Shown: positions 1 to 14,109, counted from the stretch's first letter. The stretch is 64,000 nt of DNA from Epiperipatus broadwayi (GCA_028023455.1 JAQFVV010012512.1:3385935-3449934); one strand, 5' to 3'. The notes: generated from the sequence alone by a model not told the origin. A program made the numbers and translations.

Positions 1-770
1 CACATTACCCAGGTAATTACTAATAATTACCAAGGTCTTTTGATCAAAAAGATAAATAATACATATAAATTACATTGGCCAGGTAATTATTAATACTTCC
101 CAGTAGGAATCTGACAAATGTAAAAAATATATATTGTATATTATTATTTATTTATTAATTTTAATATTTAATATTTAATGCCGTTTTTTTATTTATTGTT
201 GTATTATTTATCAAATTATGATAAAATTATACAAATAAGGAATACGAGACAAATAGGTAAACTTTAATTAGATAAAAGTTTTACATTTTTGTAAAGATTT
301 AAATACAGTGTAACATTTTCTATTGTAATATTCTTATACTTTGCCTTAAGCTCTTTCATCATCCTATTTCACCCAGCATGAACAATTGCAATATGGATGT
401 CATGAATTAATTGAAAATTCTCTTCCAAAAAAGTGTAAAATAATTAACTGATTCATTTTCATTTTAAATGGGTATAATGAATTTTTCAACCCCTTTCAAT
501 TTTTACAATATCGCATTGTTGATAAACATTGGTAATCTGTAAGTGATTTGGCTGAAAAACTTCTCTTTGTTTCATTTTCAATTTCAAATTATTCATTTGA
601 TCATAAAATCGTTTCTTTATTATATCTAAACCCTCCATTATGCTTACGGGTAATGTAAAATTAATGAAAATTTTATGTAATCAGCACTAAGCAAATAGTT
701 AGCCAAAACCCAACAATGATATGACTCTTTCTTTCCTATGGAATATGAAGAATCTCCCAACCTAAGTTTT

Positions 771-908
771 GAAATGCATTATATTTACTGTTGACCGTCA
801 CAAACCTAATGATATTGAAATGTATTAAATTTACTGTTGTCAGTCATGAACCTAACGTTATTGAAATTTATTACATTTACCACTGACAGTCGAGAATTAT
901 GAATAACT
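771..908. repeat. 46-bp tandem repeat, three units
   Basis: Units begin at 771, 817 and 863 with GAAATGCATT, GAAATGTATT and GAAATTTATT. Each continues with a TTTACTGTTG-like block, a GTCA-like block and AACCTAA (lost in the third). Divergence of some 15-25% by eye suggests an old array. No coding potential. Confidence 0.75.
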
Positions 909-2265
909 ACTGGTTCATGTGATAAATTTCTTAAAATTAATCACTTTGACTGTCTTATTTGATTATTATTAATAATAACCGGTAATTATTAAGACTAACC
1001 AATTAATCACTTCAACCATAACATATATACCGAAATGTTTAGCAACCATGTGTAACAAGTATACTCAACTTACATTTACAACTAATTCTATATAACAAAA
1101 TTTAAGTCTAATTAATAGTTTAGTTTATTTCAAGTCTGCTAGCAAGAAGATTTTGTTTGGCGGAGGAGGGCATAGAATATCAAGTAATTCAGAATTCCAA
1201 AACCAAGTAACTAAATTTAGAAAAAAAATTATTGTGCACTTAGTTAAGATATATATTCATATTTGTTTATTTACCAAATGTTAATTAGGAGAAGATTTTG
1301 GGAGGAGGGATAAATAGAGATTTGCTAAATAAATTATTCTTTCATTACAATCTGTTGGATGAATGGATGCAGAAGAATAGTGTGTCATGCAAATATACAT
1401 GTTGAGAGTTTCACGTGTTCTGTATTGGAATGTACAAGTGTTAATAATACGAATATGGGTATGTGGTTAATTGCTTGTTTTAATTTATCAATCAATTTCA
1501 AAGAATATAGCTATAGCACCCTTTATAAATACATCTAATAATAATAGTGGAGAGATGGGCATTCACTTGATACTCCAATACTTTTCTAATAGTTACAATA
1601 TATATTACCTAAAAATATTCTATAACCATAAGTTATTAAGAACAGTTGATTAATTCTTATACCTTCATATATATTGATGCAATCTATAAATAACTGAGAC
1701 AAATATTTTATCCTAAAACTTTCAAATTATTATGTGATCTAATACATTAAATCTCCTAATTAATTACAAAAAAAGATCTTATCAATTTTATTATCTGCCT
1801 TACTTTACAAACTTAGGGGGAAAAGCTTTCCATCTTTTTCCAGGTTTTCCTTTACAATAAAATGGAATGATACTTTCAGATTTTTCATGTTATTGATTTT
1901 ACTGCTTATCAATCTGCTAAATAAAACATTTTCAATGAATACATTAAAATAAAAACTTGCTAAAATAGTTGTTTCACTTTTGATTTAATTTTAGTACTTC
2001 TTAGATAGATATACATAAAACACACAAAAAATTTATCTTTTACATGATCTGAAAAAATCCAGTTTATTAATGCCCCAGTATTTGCATTAAAAATTTTTTT
2101 AAAAATTATTTCCACTTCTGTGAACCTGTTAAGATAATTGGTGAAATTGTCTTATTTTATTAAAAATGTCCTAAAGGTTATTATCTGTGTTAAAAAATAA
2201 AATAAATTTGGAAAAAAAATTACGATAAGATTATACATGCCTATTTAAATAAAATACATTTTATT

Positions 2266-2282
2266 CCAGCGCCATCTATTGC
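2266..2282 (-). promoter_or_regulatory. CTCF-like motif
   Basis: On the minus strand GCAATAGATGGCGCTGG contains AGATGGCGC, the core of the insect CTCF motif. Binding is inferred only. The motif may instead ride on a dispersed repeat. Confidence 0.3.
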
Positions 2283-3110
2283 AAGTTTGAATAATCAAAG
2301 AATATTGATAATCGAGCAATTACATTCACATCCAATGCTATCTTTTTCATAATGTCAAATTAATTTTTGGATTATGCCTTATAATCAGTGAAAAGCTTAG
2401 ATATAATGAACTTATACCATCTGAAACTAATGTGCTCTCATTTAGCAGTCACCATTTTTTTGTTTTCATTAACAAGATAACAGTCTAAAATTCAAAAATA
2501 CTTAAATGTTTTGAACCCAATCTGACTCTCTTTTATAGATATGTAGATCTGACACCAGGTCAGTAATTATATATTTTAATTCTCAGTTTTATAATAAATG
2601 CTGCTACTTTTCACTCTTCTGGCAAGGAAGATATGAATCCACAAACATCACATAACAATATCTGTTTACATATAACTTATAATATGTAAACAAAGACAGT
2701 CATATGATATTTGTCAGATTCTACGTAACCACATCAGTGTCTATAAATCTCAAAACGATCTGTAGCATTCTGAATACAAATCCAAGCACTTCAGATATAT
2801 ATTTTTTTAATTGCTCCACTCATCCCAGGATAATTCTGATCATCTGATATAACAGAAAAAACAATTGTTGAGATAATGTTTAAGAATTTTGTATAACAAT
2901 GGCATGATGTTTTATCTGGTTGAAAAACTAATGCCAAGAATATTAACAAGGCTGAAGCTTCGTAAAATGCCAGAGCACTTCAAAACAAATAGTTCCTGTA
3001 ATTTAATACCTCCGCAAAAATAGTCTATATACTTTAGATTTATTTAAATATATATATAAAATTATCTGACAACTTCTTTTTTTTCTTCTTTGAATTTGCC
3101 TTTTTTCTCA

Positions 3111-3124
3111 AAATAGATGGCGAT
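3111..3124 (+). promoter_or_regulatory. CTCF-like motif, weaker
   Basis: AAATAGATGGCGAT has the TAGATGGCG core but departs from the consensus at its last positions. It is 320 bp from pICln exon 5. Confidence 0.2.
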
Positions 3125-3446
3125 TTCGGGGGATATCTAATATGAGTTCACAAATAACTTTCATACTAATATCTGTTGCACTGCTTAGTTATTCCATCTA
3201 TCTTCAGAGAGAACCAAATATTAAAATTTTTCATTGAAAACAGCATTTTGTATTAAGAGATTTTCAATTAATGCCTTTTTTAAAAAAAATATTAATCTAT
3301 CTCTAAATTTTTTCTCAATTTCATTTTTTTAACTGCACTTTCTTCATCTTGCTAATAAACATTAAAAATTTCTTATTTTCTTTGTTAACAGATCATTTAC
3401 TTACACATTAACCAACATTGAACTAGCAGTTTCCTGAACTACTTAC

Positions 3447-3581
3447 CTCCTATGTGACCATTGCTTATTAATTCACCATCTGGATTAGCTGAATTCTGCT
3501 CATAATTGTTGCTTATGGAGTTATTTGAATCTGGGATACATGAGTCATCATCTTCTGCATCATCGTAAATGTCTTCATCCT
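3447..3581 (-). CDS. CLNS1A: pICln coding exon 5 (acidic, Ser/Asn-rich segment)
   Basis: This 135-base exon follows a TCTTTATTCTAG acceptor and ends at a strong GTAAGT donor. In the carried phase it encodes EDEDIYDDAEDDDSC, then an Asn/Ser-rich stretch, then GELISNGHIG. It covers residues 140-184 plus one base of codon 185. Human pICln has a comparable acidic segment right after the HPD motif. Reading through the donor would give Gly-Lys-stop, a possible short form, but the consensus donor and the missing conserved C-terminal region (about 50 residues in human) argue that splicing continues to exons beyond the left edge. Confidence 0.88.
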
Positions 3582-3764
3582 CTAGAATAAAGACATATAC
3601 ATTATTAAAATATTTGTAGTAAACCAAATATATAATTTACATATTTTTAATTTTTTTTACGAACATCGCTCATTATAAAACGCACAAACCCCTAATAAAG
3701 GAAACAATTTGACTACCAACACATTAATTAAAAAACAGAAAAATATTACATATATATACAGTGT

Positions 3765-4260
3765 GTCCGAATGAAAAGATAATCATTCAATTTCCAAGTG
3801 GCCTGCAGTACCATCTCTGAATGAAGAAAAATACTTTAACTATTCACCGCAAAAATTTTAAGAGATGCTAGAATGCCTGGATTATGAGTTACAATAAGAA
3901 ATGAGATAGTGTGTTTCGGTATTTTTTAATCTACCATGGATCAATACACTAATATCAAATTTTATTTTAAATTAGGCAAAACTGTTACTGAAACATTTAA
4001 AATGATTCAAACTGCACGTGACAATAAAATCATGAGTTCCAAGATCATTTTCAATAATTGCAAAATAATGTGATGGCAAAGAGAGCATTAAAATCAATCT
4101 ACGAAAATGTTGCAACTTTTGATCCAGATATGCCAATATCTTAAAGTTTTTGTAGTGATTCGCTAAATTATGTTAATGTAAAACATATGCATTGATTTAG
4201 AGATGGGCTTGAAGACATTTTGGAGGGAAATCACCATTTCAATGAGTCACACTTGCTATG
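3765..4260 (+). pseudogene. mariner-family transposase relic
   Basis: The ATG at 3936 opens a short frame reading MDQYTNIKFYFKLGKTVTET, followed by FKMIQTARDNKIMSS. This is the N-terminal helix-turn-helix of a mariner-like transposase (typical pattern IKFCFKLGKTATETF). The frame breaks within about 45 codons; later sequence to about 4260 shows only faint similarity. A mariner-like terminal motif ACAGTGTGTCCGAATGAA starts near 3760. No second end was found. Confidence 0.55.
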
Positions 4261-6039
4261 AATATTTGTAATAGTAATATAATAAAAATTATTTAAATAC
4301 AACAAAGCAAGTTTTAAATTATTACATAAATATTAACTGATAAAATGATTTTTCTAAATTCAAAATTCAAATAATTAGCTATAATGTAAGAATAGATGGT
4401 AATATGAAATTATGAGAACTTTTGCCCCAAACAAATGTTGGTTTTAGAAAGTCAATTCTCCTGTTCAATCAACATTTAGGGAACTAAGTATAAAAACTAG
4501 AGTTAGTGTGTGAGACATGTTATTATTACTATTTATCTTTGTTATTCTTTCATTGCTTGCACTCACCAGCTTTCTTAAATAAGTCAGGAAAAAAAAGAAT
4601 CAACAGTTTAATATTAAATGATTTTTCCTGAAAAATGTACAGTAAGTTATTTTAACAACTAAAATAAATGTGTTGCTAAAAGTTGAGGAATTCATCATTT
4701 GCCTGCAATGTCTACCTCTTGTTAAAATCTCCCAAAAATAAAATTCCTACTTAAAGAATAGAAATGAAGGTAAATCATTTTTGTATATTGCAATTTATTG
4801 TGAAATTTTAAAGGCTGTTACTGGGTTTTAATATATAAATTAAAATATCAAAAATACTGAAACTGTTTTTAAAAGTTTATAAATTGTCATTTGAAGTTTT
4901 AATGATTAAATATTGCATAAATTTCCTACCAAATAAAATTAAATTGCAATAGAACCGCTAAAACATTTTGCTTTACTAAATGGGAAATAAAATTCTATAA
5001 AACTACAAAATTTCACATAAATATATTATTTTTAAAAATATTTCAGAAGTTTATCATCTATAATAGACAGGACTTTATTTCTACATGAACTTAATGTTAA
5101 AAATAATAAAATTAAACTTGTTTTGTTTTAAATAATAATTATGCCTTTATTCCCATATTAGAACTTTATTTAAAACATATAAAATAAAAAGATAGTGAGC
5201 CAATTTCCAAAAAAAAACCCATATATTTTAAATTCCATTTTAAAATAAAGTTTGCTTCAATACAGTATAAAATTTCACTTACTTAAAAATGGGAAAAAAA
5301 TTTGCCATTATGTATAAGTCAATCAAGAACAATATGAAAAAAATAAAGTAATACCATCAACATTATTTATAGTTCAAATTTGTGAAGAGGTGAAATTGAA
5401 TAATAAGAAACTCTTCATATAATTTGTTTTTGCTCCTGTAAAAAAAAATATCTTCTTACAAATATAAAAAAATTACATTCAAACATCAAGGTTTTCATCT
5501 ATGAAAATATTATTATTATTCTTGAAAAAAAAAAAATGCTACTTTCATGCAAACATGGAGAAAAACTGTAAAATAAATTTAAATTTCTAAGATTTCTGCT
5601 TTCAAACGAGGTCCAAAAATTATTATTTTTAATAAATAAACCACACTAAATATTTGTTATTCTTAACCAATAAAATATATCCAATACTTTAATCCAAATA
5701 AATAATTCATAGTCGACACATCAAGCTTAACGTAAATGGTTTCTAATGAATAAGTTGTCCAAAATATATTGTTTTTTTAAGAAATAAATTACATTAAAAG
5801 CCTGTTATCTTCAGAAAAGTTATAAACATTTGTTGTCTTAAAATATACATATCATCATGCTAAAAAAAAAAAACCAATCAAGAACTAATATTTTGATGAA
5901 AGTTTTTGAACAAAGATAACAATAAAGTTTCGTCTGCTATTGTTTTATTAATATTTATCATATAAAATTACTACAATTTGATTTTTTAACTATGTTATCG
6001 ATGACAAATTTTTATTTAGGTAGTTACAAATGGGAAGTG

Positions 6040-6660
6040 AAGGAACATGAAATGATACATGAACTAATATTAAATGTGATATTGTTGGACTTTGTAAAGT
6101 TAGAAAAAAAGATGAAGGAAAAAAGTTGACATGTACTTTAATAACAGTCACTTTTTGGAAGCACAATTGAGTGGAATTCATTATAAATAAAAAGTGGAAG
6201 AATAGCATTTGTAGATGTTGATGGAATATCAGAAAAATTGACAAGATTAATAATTCAACTTAATGGAAAATACCAAATACAGATAATTCAAGTTTATATC
6301 CTAATAAGCTTCCACTGTAATGAAGAAATAGAGAACTTTTATATGGATATACAAAATGCATTTGATTAGACCAAACAAAAAATTATGATAGGAGGTTTGA
6401 AACTAAAATTAGTAGACTGAAAGATGAAATTTGTTTATGGTGATAAAAATAATGGTGAACTTGTGAGGGTCGCAGAAAAAGAAAAACTGTAATAAGAATT
6501 CTTTCTTTAAGAAAAAGACTAAAGAGAAATGAACATTAAATTTCCTTCCACTTCTCCTCCTTATTTGCATTGCTGAATTATATATACCATAAACCTAAAC
6601 GATGATCTCAATACTTAAATTACTCTTTGCTTTGAAGGAAAATATTTTCAACAAACTAAT
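6040..6660 (+). pseudogene. LINE endonuclease fragment
   Basis: Plus-strand fragments resemble the apurinic-type endonuclease domain of CFDP2-like/RTE LINEs. In order they read DIVGLCKVR near 6080, INKKWKNSI near 6190, LNGKYQIQIIQVY near 6265, EEIENFYMDIQNAFD near 6325, KIMIGG near 6380 and KNNGEL near 6450. Stops and frame shifts interrupt these blocks. No reverse transcriptase follows recognisably, so it is a truncated, decayed copy. It is in the opposite orientation to the LINE at 37-39.5 kb. Confidence 0.62.
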
Positions 6661-7464
6661 AATCAACAAATATGAACATTTATTAGGCAACTCCAATGCT
6701 TCATGGACACATTTTAAACATCCTATATTTCAAATTCTGCTATACATTGGATAAAAAGATCAAAAAATATCTTTTAAACAGTTGTTCTGCAAGAGAAAGA
6801 TCAATCAATTTATTTATCATGTGAATGCTGCCACTCCATGAACCAAATAATTCAAGATTATACTAGACATTTGTTTGCATTTATAAAATGCTATCTTTAC
6901 ATTTTTATTCCATAATCATAGTCGCTATTATGAGTGGTAATAAAATAACAGTATTGAAATAAGTAACCTTTCACAGACAAACATCAATCAAGTATATACA
7001 GCACATAATTCAATACTTAAATTAGAAATTTTAAGCATTCTATAATGAAAATTTCCAAATGCACAATTACTTTTGAAATTTCTTTTGATATCTAATTCTA
7101 AATTCTATAGATTAATTAATGATGATTAGATCTTCAATCATATTTAGATACATATTACAAGTTAAACATGCCAGGAAAATAATCATGATAAAAAATAAAT
7201 GAAGAGTAAAGTTATTGTAAATATTGTACAATAATTTGATAGCTACTTATTAATTTTAATGTTATACTAAAATTATTTGCTTTTAACATTTAAAACTGAT
7301 TAAATATTATTTTAGAAACAAATATATATATAAATGGTAAGCACTTACAATGAGATATGCCAATCATACTGACTTCTAAAATAAATAATTAGTAAACAAA
7401 CATTTTTTCTCAAAACATTGTTTTATAAAACAATTGAAAACATAAAGTATAGAACAGCAGACCA

Positions 7465-8085
7465 TTACCAGATGCACATACTATAATAATTTTTGCTGTG
7501 AGCTATAAAATCAAAATTCGAAAATAGATTAATTGTTGGCATCAAAAAAAAAATCAAAATTAATAGCAAAAATCTTGTTTATATTTTTGTTTACAGGTGT
7601 TCTCTTAGATGCATATACTATAATAATTTTAGCCATAAAAAATTTGAAAGCTGATTAAAGTTGATGTTAAAATAAAATTTTGAAATGAAAATTCTTGTAA
7701 ATTGGCAAAAATCTAAAATATAGTTATTAAACTTACTTTTTTCTATTTCTAGCAGAAAAATGCTGTATATCTTTTTCTTTCTCTTAGGTTAATAAACTGT
7801 AATAATTTTAGTTATGCACTATAATAGTAGAATTTGAAATCTGTTTAATGTTGACATTAAAAAAAAAAAATTAAAAATATTAAAAAATTTCAAAAAATAA
7901 AAAGAGAAGAAAATATTGACATTTTTAAAAAATGTATTCTCCTAGGTGCATACACTAATAATTTTAGGTACGTGCCATTAAAATAGAATTTGGAAGCCAA
8001 TTAATGCTAACATTAAAAAAAAATTTCAAAATGAAAGTTCCAGAAAATTGTAGAAAACTAAGAGTTAAGCATAAAATTGCTAAAT
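7465..8085. repeat. Degenerate tandem array, about 150-175-bp period, four units
   Basis: Starts of the recognisable cores are near 7470, 7605, 7782 and 7938. Each unit has CTCYTAGRTGCATA or a variant, CTATAATAATTTTAG, an AGAATTTGAAAGC-like block, TTAATGTTGACATTAAA and an A-run, then in some units TTTCAAAATGAAAGTTC. The units are separated by variable AT-rich spacers. Confidence 0.6.
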
Positions 8086-10521
8086 TGGTGAATGTTTTTG
8101 GCTGAAATAAAATGTCTACTGGAAGAAATAGAAAACATGTACATGAACTTTTCACAGCATTTCAATTTAGAGTAAAATATCAGACATCATTATTACATTT
8201 TGTGATCTTATTTGCATTCACTTTTTCTTCTGTGATTTATTCAACTTGATTAATTTTTAATTTTTTTTTTTTGTACAAATATATATCACATGACCACCAA
8301 ATATAAATAATTTTGATTACAAGTCCAAAATATACTATTAAAAGAATGACCAATATGGAAGGGAAAAAAAGTTCATGCCTAAAAAAGAAAAGAATAAAAC
8401 AATTGGCAATTAAATTCAAAATATAGTACGATCTACACCATTTTTAATAAATGACGAATTAAAAAGTATATAAATTGCAAAAAAAGAACTTCAACTTGAG
8501 CAGTTTACAATGTGGCATTATGGAACTAATGAATATTGTTCTTGTTAATGTAGATTAATTAAAAATTAAATAATAGCCTCAATGAGGTAATCATTTATGA
8601 AAAAAATTAACCAATTGTTCGAGAAATTTTTTGCTATATCTTAATACAATTACTATTTCAATAATATTAATTCCCAGTGAAATAGACTACTAGATTAAGT
8701 AAAAGAAATGGACAGCATAGCATTATAAGGCGATAAAACTGCTATTGAACTTTTCTCGCAAGAAAGTGAAAGTTTTGAAATCAATATTAAAAGATTAATT
8801 TTAGCTTTCTTTAAAATGTAACTGTAGGTTTATGTATAGCAATTAATTTTATTTCTATTTTTACATTTCTATTTTGATTTATCATGCTTAAATAGTTGCT
8901 GTGGATAGTAACTTTGAATTTTGACTATTCCCTAAGTACATATATTTCAATTTAAGTTATATTGAATCATTGATATAATAAATGATATTCTGAATCAATT
9001 AATTCACTTAACTTCAGCCAAATTACAGTAACCAATTACTTGTACAAAGATTTGGTTAAAACAGGAAATATGAAAAAAATTCAACTATAAAGGGCAGGTA
9101 TATGATATTGTAATTTTAATTACCACATATACTTGGCTATATCAAATTTTTATATATGCCAATAATGGAAGTAGTAGAAATAGTTAATGAGTTGACCTAC
9201 CTTATCCCAGGTTCATTGAGAATCAGGTAGCACTTAATCGTAAACAGATTCACTTTACAAAATATAAATCTCCTTATTCGTGTCTGTTGGAGTCCAGAAT
9301 AAAACACCAAGAAGATATCTGTAAGTCATAAAATCTACTACTGAATCAATGCATCCATATTCTATCAGTTGTGCTATCCTAAAACATTTATATCATTACT
9401 ATGTCTACATCTTCCAGTCCAGTCATGTTATCAATTTAAATAGTATAATATATATATAGTGATTTCATTTTTAAAGTCTAATTAAAGTTTCAAGCCACAA
9501 TATTACATATCAAATAAATTCCACACAACAGATTCATTTAAATTTGTGAAATGAATAGATGATACAAGAAATAAAATCACAGTTGATGTGAAAGAAATAT
9601 TAGGAAAATAAAAATCAATAACAATTTCTCATTTTATCTTCTCACATTAATTACCTAAAAAAGACAGCTCCTCTCCAATATCTCTAATGACAATATTCTG
9701 GTTAATAACCTTTCTTAAGATAAAAGACACTGTATTAGCAATGTCTATACAGCAACTATTTTTTATTTTACTATTCAAAATAAAACATTTGAAAATTCAA
9801 ATACTCTAAGATTGTAAAACCTACCGAAATAATTCATACAGCCAATTTAAACTAAATGAACAGATTCTTACTTTTTAGATCAAAAGATGGTAATATTCAA
9901 TATTTGCTGCCTTTTTATAAGTTATATTAAAAACACAGTAATGACCTAAATTATCCAATTCCAGAAGTATAATGTAATCAATAAGTAAAATCCATGTACA
10001 CTCAGTGAACCAAATTCAAACTTATCTTTTGTGATTTTATTTTCTTATGGTGCAGTCTGAGCCATAATGAGCCTTTGATGCTATAAGCAAATCAACATTC
10101 AGTGCTTCTACTATTATCAAATAGGCAAAAATAAATGAATATATCTTGCATGCTCACTGACAAAATAAATTTAAAAAAAATTCCAAATAGTTGAAATAAA
10201 TGTGCATCATTATAATGCAATAGAATTGTACCCCTTCTCCCAAATTGCCCATCCTACCACCAAGGCTCTAAGAGCACCCATGTAATTTTAAATACTCCAT
10301 ATATTACATCTTAAATATGAATAATCTTTACAAAAGAGTCTGGCTATTTTTTATTTTGAAGAGATAATTATTATTAACATTAAATATGAGCATAAACTAG
10401 ATAGAAAGTCATTAATATTCTGCAGATTCATGTCAGGATTATTTAAAAAATGCATTAAAACTCTTATTTGCATATATGAAATAATTGTTATAATTAATTG
10501 CTGTATAAGAGGATAGTTTAC

Positions 10522-10590
10522 CTGAATTAGTGTCATTTTCATCCGGATGAAGAGCCTGGCAGTCACTCATTGCTTGAAACATAAGATTTA
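10522..10590 (-). CDS. CLNS1A: pICln coding exon 4 (CQALHPD motif)
   Basis: This 69-base exon lies between a TTATTTTTAG acceptor and a CAG/GTAAAC donor. With the base carried from exon 3 it encodes LNLMFQAMSDCQALHPDEND, residues 117-139 of this reading. It corresponds to human LEAMFTAMCECQALHPDPED, the last helix of the PH-like domain, and is the most diagnostic stretch of the gene. It leaves phase 1 and joins to the acidic exon at 3581. Confidence 0.94.
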
Positions 10591-11650
10591 CTAAAAATAA
10601 AAATACTAACTAAAAACACTTCTTAAAATAATAATTATTCAATATAAATAAACAATTTCAAAAATATAATTCACCTTATTTATAAAAAAATCTTTAACCA
10701 CAATAAATAAATAATCAAATAATTAGTCGCTTCAACGAGCCCCAGAAATGACATGTTGAACCTTCAATAATTTTTTAGCTCTCAAGTCTGTCAACTTGCT
10801 ACTGTACTAAACTCATACTATGCATTAATTTTTTTTTTTTTTTTTTAAAAATAGCATTAATTTAAAATTAAAAACAAAAAGATTGAAAATAATTACTGTA
10901 ATAAAAAAATATATCAGAACATTCAAATTGTTACAGTTACTTTCCATTAAAAAAAATCAAAAGAAAGAAAACTACTTTGAGCTATTAGATGTTTCATAAA
11001 TAACTTTTAATTATACAAAACGTTCTCAATTTAAGATTTTAATGTGATCCAATTAGATTACATATTCTTTAAACATGATGAATTAAGTAAAGTATAATCT
11101 AGATCAATTGATGTCAAAATATTTTGGTATTATATTCTTTCTAGAAAAAAAATTAGCAATCTTTTGTTGAAATAAAAAACAATTGGTAATAATGTTCATA
11201 TAGTAGTAAATGATGATATTAAGATAATATTCATTACAATCTATAATAAATCAATTTTAGAAACTACTATTACAGGTGGGCATAAAGGACAGAATTGAAG
11301 TCTGTAAATGACAAAAATGATTTGATCACAGATGATATAAAGAATTTAAAAAGAAAAAGATTAAGGAGTACATCTAATAGCCCAAATTTTAAAAATATAA
11401 AAATATAACCATGATCTCATTGACTATAAGCCACCCCTTTCATTGGTCATAAAGGATGCTTTATAATTGGGTTTTTTTTTTTAACAATCAGTGTACTGAC
11501 AGTCATCTTTTTAGGTAGAACTATCTTATGATCTTAAACCTCAGGAAATGAATAATTACATACCTATTAATGTTCCTATATTGAATGTCTATCAAAAAAA
11601 AATTCTAAGCTTACTTGGGAAATCATCAGTTATTTAAAAAAATTTCCAAG

Positions 11651-11712
11651 CTTCACCTAGAATTGAATCTTAGATCATGAAGATGGCAGGCGAATGCTCT
11701 AACTACTATACA
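11651..11712 (-). repeat. tRNA-Gly-like SINE relic
   Basis: On the minus strand it reads TAGTAGTTAGAGCATTCGCC then TGCC, close to the D and anticodon arms of tRNA-Gly(GCC), followed by a decayed B-box AGATTCAATTC. No intact cloverleaf; interpreted as a SINE or tRNA pseudogene. Confidence 0.45.
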
Positions 11713-14109
11713 AGTGACATCATTTAAAGAATTTCCAACCTATAATACTCATATGTAATCATATGTAAATAAATACAAGTTCAATCATGCTATGCAATTC
11801 TGAATTTCACATGCATATTAGCTAAGTACTATTTCAAATGGAAAACTGATATTTGAGCAAGTGTGGTAAATCATTACTTGAACACATATAATTCTCCTTC
11901 ATGTAGTAATAAGGTTTTGAAAATCCAATATTATTATATATAATGTAAAAAATTACAGGTTGCAAAAACAATTTAACATTCTAATATCATCAAGATATTT
12001 TACATTATGAAAGTGTTCCTAAAATTTATATCAGATTAGAAAATCTGTAGCAAATAATGAAACACTGGTAAATCTTTCTATCTAGTGTATGGATCAATGT
12101 GCTGCATTTAACATAGTAAGCTCTTAAACCTGTAGATAGTAAACTGGCAATCGATTTATACAGAAGTCCTTAAACTGAAAAGATTACTGTCTCCAACTTT
12201 GATACATTCTTTATTTTAACTTGCCTGAAAAACAATACTCGAACAAATGTTCTAATGTGCACAACTAATACTCTAAACACTAGCAAGGCTATTAACAGTA
12301 AAACATCATATATATATTTTAACAATATGAAAACTTATTGAGAATATTAACTTAATGAATTTATTGAAGTTTGACCTTTATTTGGATATTAAAATTAGGC
12401 AGTTAAAATGAATATTTTCATACATCTAAAACTCTCTTATAGATAAATAACCTTCAAAATAAATGGGCCTTCTAAATCTTGTATAATTAAGTCATAATCT
12501 CAAGAAAAAATTACCAAAAATTTATACATAATTACTTCACTTAGTATTAGTATATATTTGATGTTACATTTGAATCAGCAAAGTAATGGAGTAGTGACTT
12601 TAAGAGATAAAGATTCCTAGATCAAAATCTGTTACTCTTGCTGCTCCAATGGTCATGTGACCTGCCAAGATACTTAGCATTTGACCATTTATATATATAC
12701 TTCAAAATATTAAAAAAGATTTTGGTTTGAAAGCATCAAGAATGACATGATACTTAGTTAGAGTGGCACTAAAAAAATAGAAGCTGTTTTAGTTTATTTC
12801 TTAGATAAGTCCTAAAAATAAAGCTGCAACACTATAATTGTATTTTTAAATGGCAGGTGATAATCTATATTACATTCCTGATAATTTTCTATAAATACGA
12901 AATGTTGTAAATCTTTATTGTTAGCTTTAAAAAAAATGATCAATTTTTAAAGTATGCTTTCAAATTTAATGTACAAGTACTAATTTACATTCAAAGAAAA
13001 TCCATGCTTAAATAAAATTTTAAATTGGAATGTAGAATTGCTATTTTTGTTCAGATGGATCATTATTTATGAAATAAATGGTAGCATCCAGCACTGCACT
13101 AAATTTTCAAATGGTATTTGATATCTTCATTTTATTCATCTCTGAGAACTTCTAATTTCATATTAAAGCTGCGTATATAGTATTATTTTTTAAAGCTTAG
13201 AAGATAATGAAAACATAACAAAACTACAGAAGACGCTCTAGAATACCTGTATAAGTAATATGATACTAACAAAAATGTCTTGTATTTTTAATACATCTGC
13301 ACATTTTTTTAATTGGTGAGATTGCATGTTGTGACTGTATTTTGTTGTGAGAAGTTCTGAGAAACTGTTGAAACTTCTACCATGAATAAAAATGGAATAA
13401 ACAATGTCACCTGAAGTTACTTATATTCAAGTAAAAAAAATTTTTTTCACAAAAAAAAGTTCAAGTAATATAATTACTTCCATTAGTAAACAGTAGCCAA
13501 AACAAAAATATACAATAAATTAAAATTTAGTAAACTTAAAACCTATCAAAAATAAATTTACCATACATCCTCTAAATTTATTAACAATATACTATGTATT
13601 TTTATAATCTACAAGATATATTATTATTCATAAACAAAATTAAAAAAATGAATAATAAATTTCATTTGTCCACATATTCTGGTTGCTTATTTTAATTTTG
13701 CCACACACCCCGTATAAAAATTAATTCTTCCTTCACCACTGACGCTGATACAAGATGCCCCCCCCCCCCTGCATTAACAGCATTTTTTCTTTAATTTGAA
13801 ATTTCAAACAATATTCTTTGCTTTTCTTTATACTAAGCAAAGATTTGCAATACCATTGTCAAAAATCACATCCCCTCATGGAAATCATTTCATGCTCTTG
13901 CATGGTTTATACAGTAATAGAGTAACATAATCTGGAGCTGAAATCCATGGATCATAGCCCAGCTCTGTCACTCCTCATGTTTAAATTTCTTACAAAATTC
14001 TGTGCAATAAACCATTCATTTTTTTTTTTTTTTTTAAATAGTTTTGTAAATACATATATACTTCATAATTTCATCCATTATTTTAGTTTAATACATTTTA
14101 TTCCTATTA

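Larger units (their letters stand above)
1..3446 (-). other. pICln intron 5 (partial)
   Basis: Sequence downstream of exon 5 on the minus strand, reaching the window edge. I looked for the missing pICln C-terminal exon here and saw no convincing match between splice sites. It contains the 46-bp tandem repeat at 771-905, two CTCF-like motifs (2266-2282 and 3111-3124) and otherwise AT-rich unannotated sequence. Confidence 0.7.
3582..10521 (-). other. pICln intron 4
   Basis: A 6.9-kb intron between exons 4 and 5. It holds a mariner relic (3765-4260), a plus-strand LINE endonuclease relic (6040-6660) and a degenerate tandem array (7465-8085). The remaining sequence is low-complexity and AT-rich, and I see no other gene in it. 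Confidence 0.85.
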
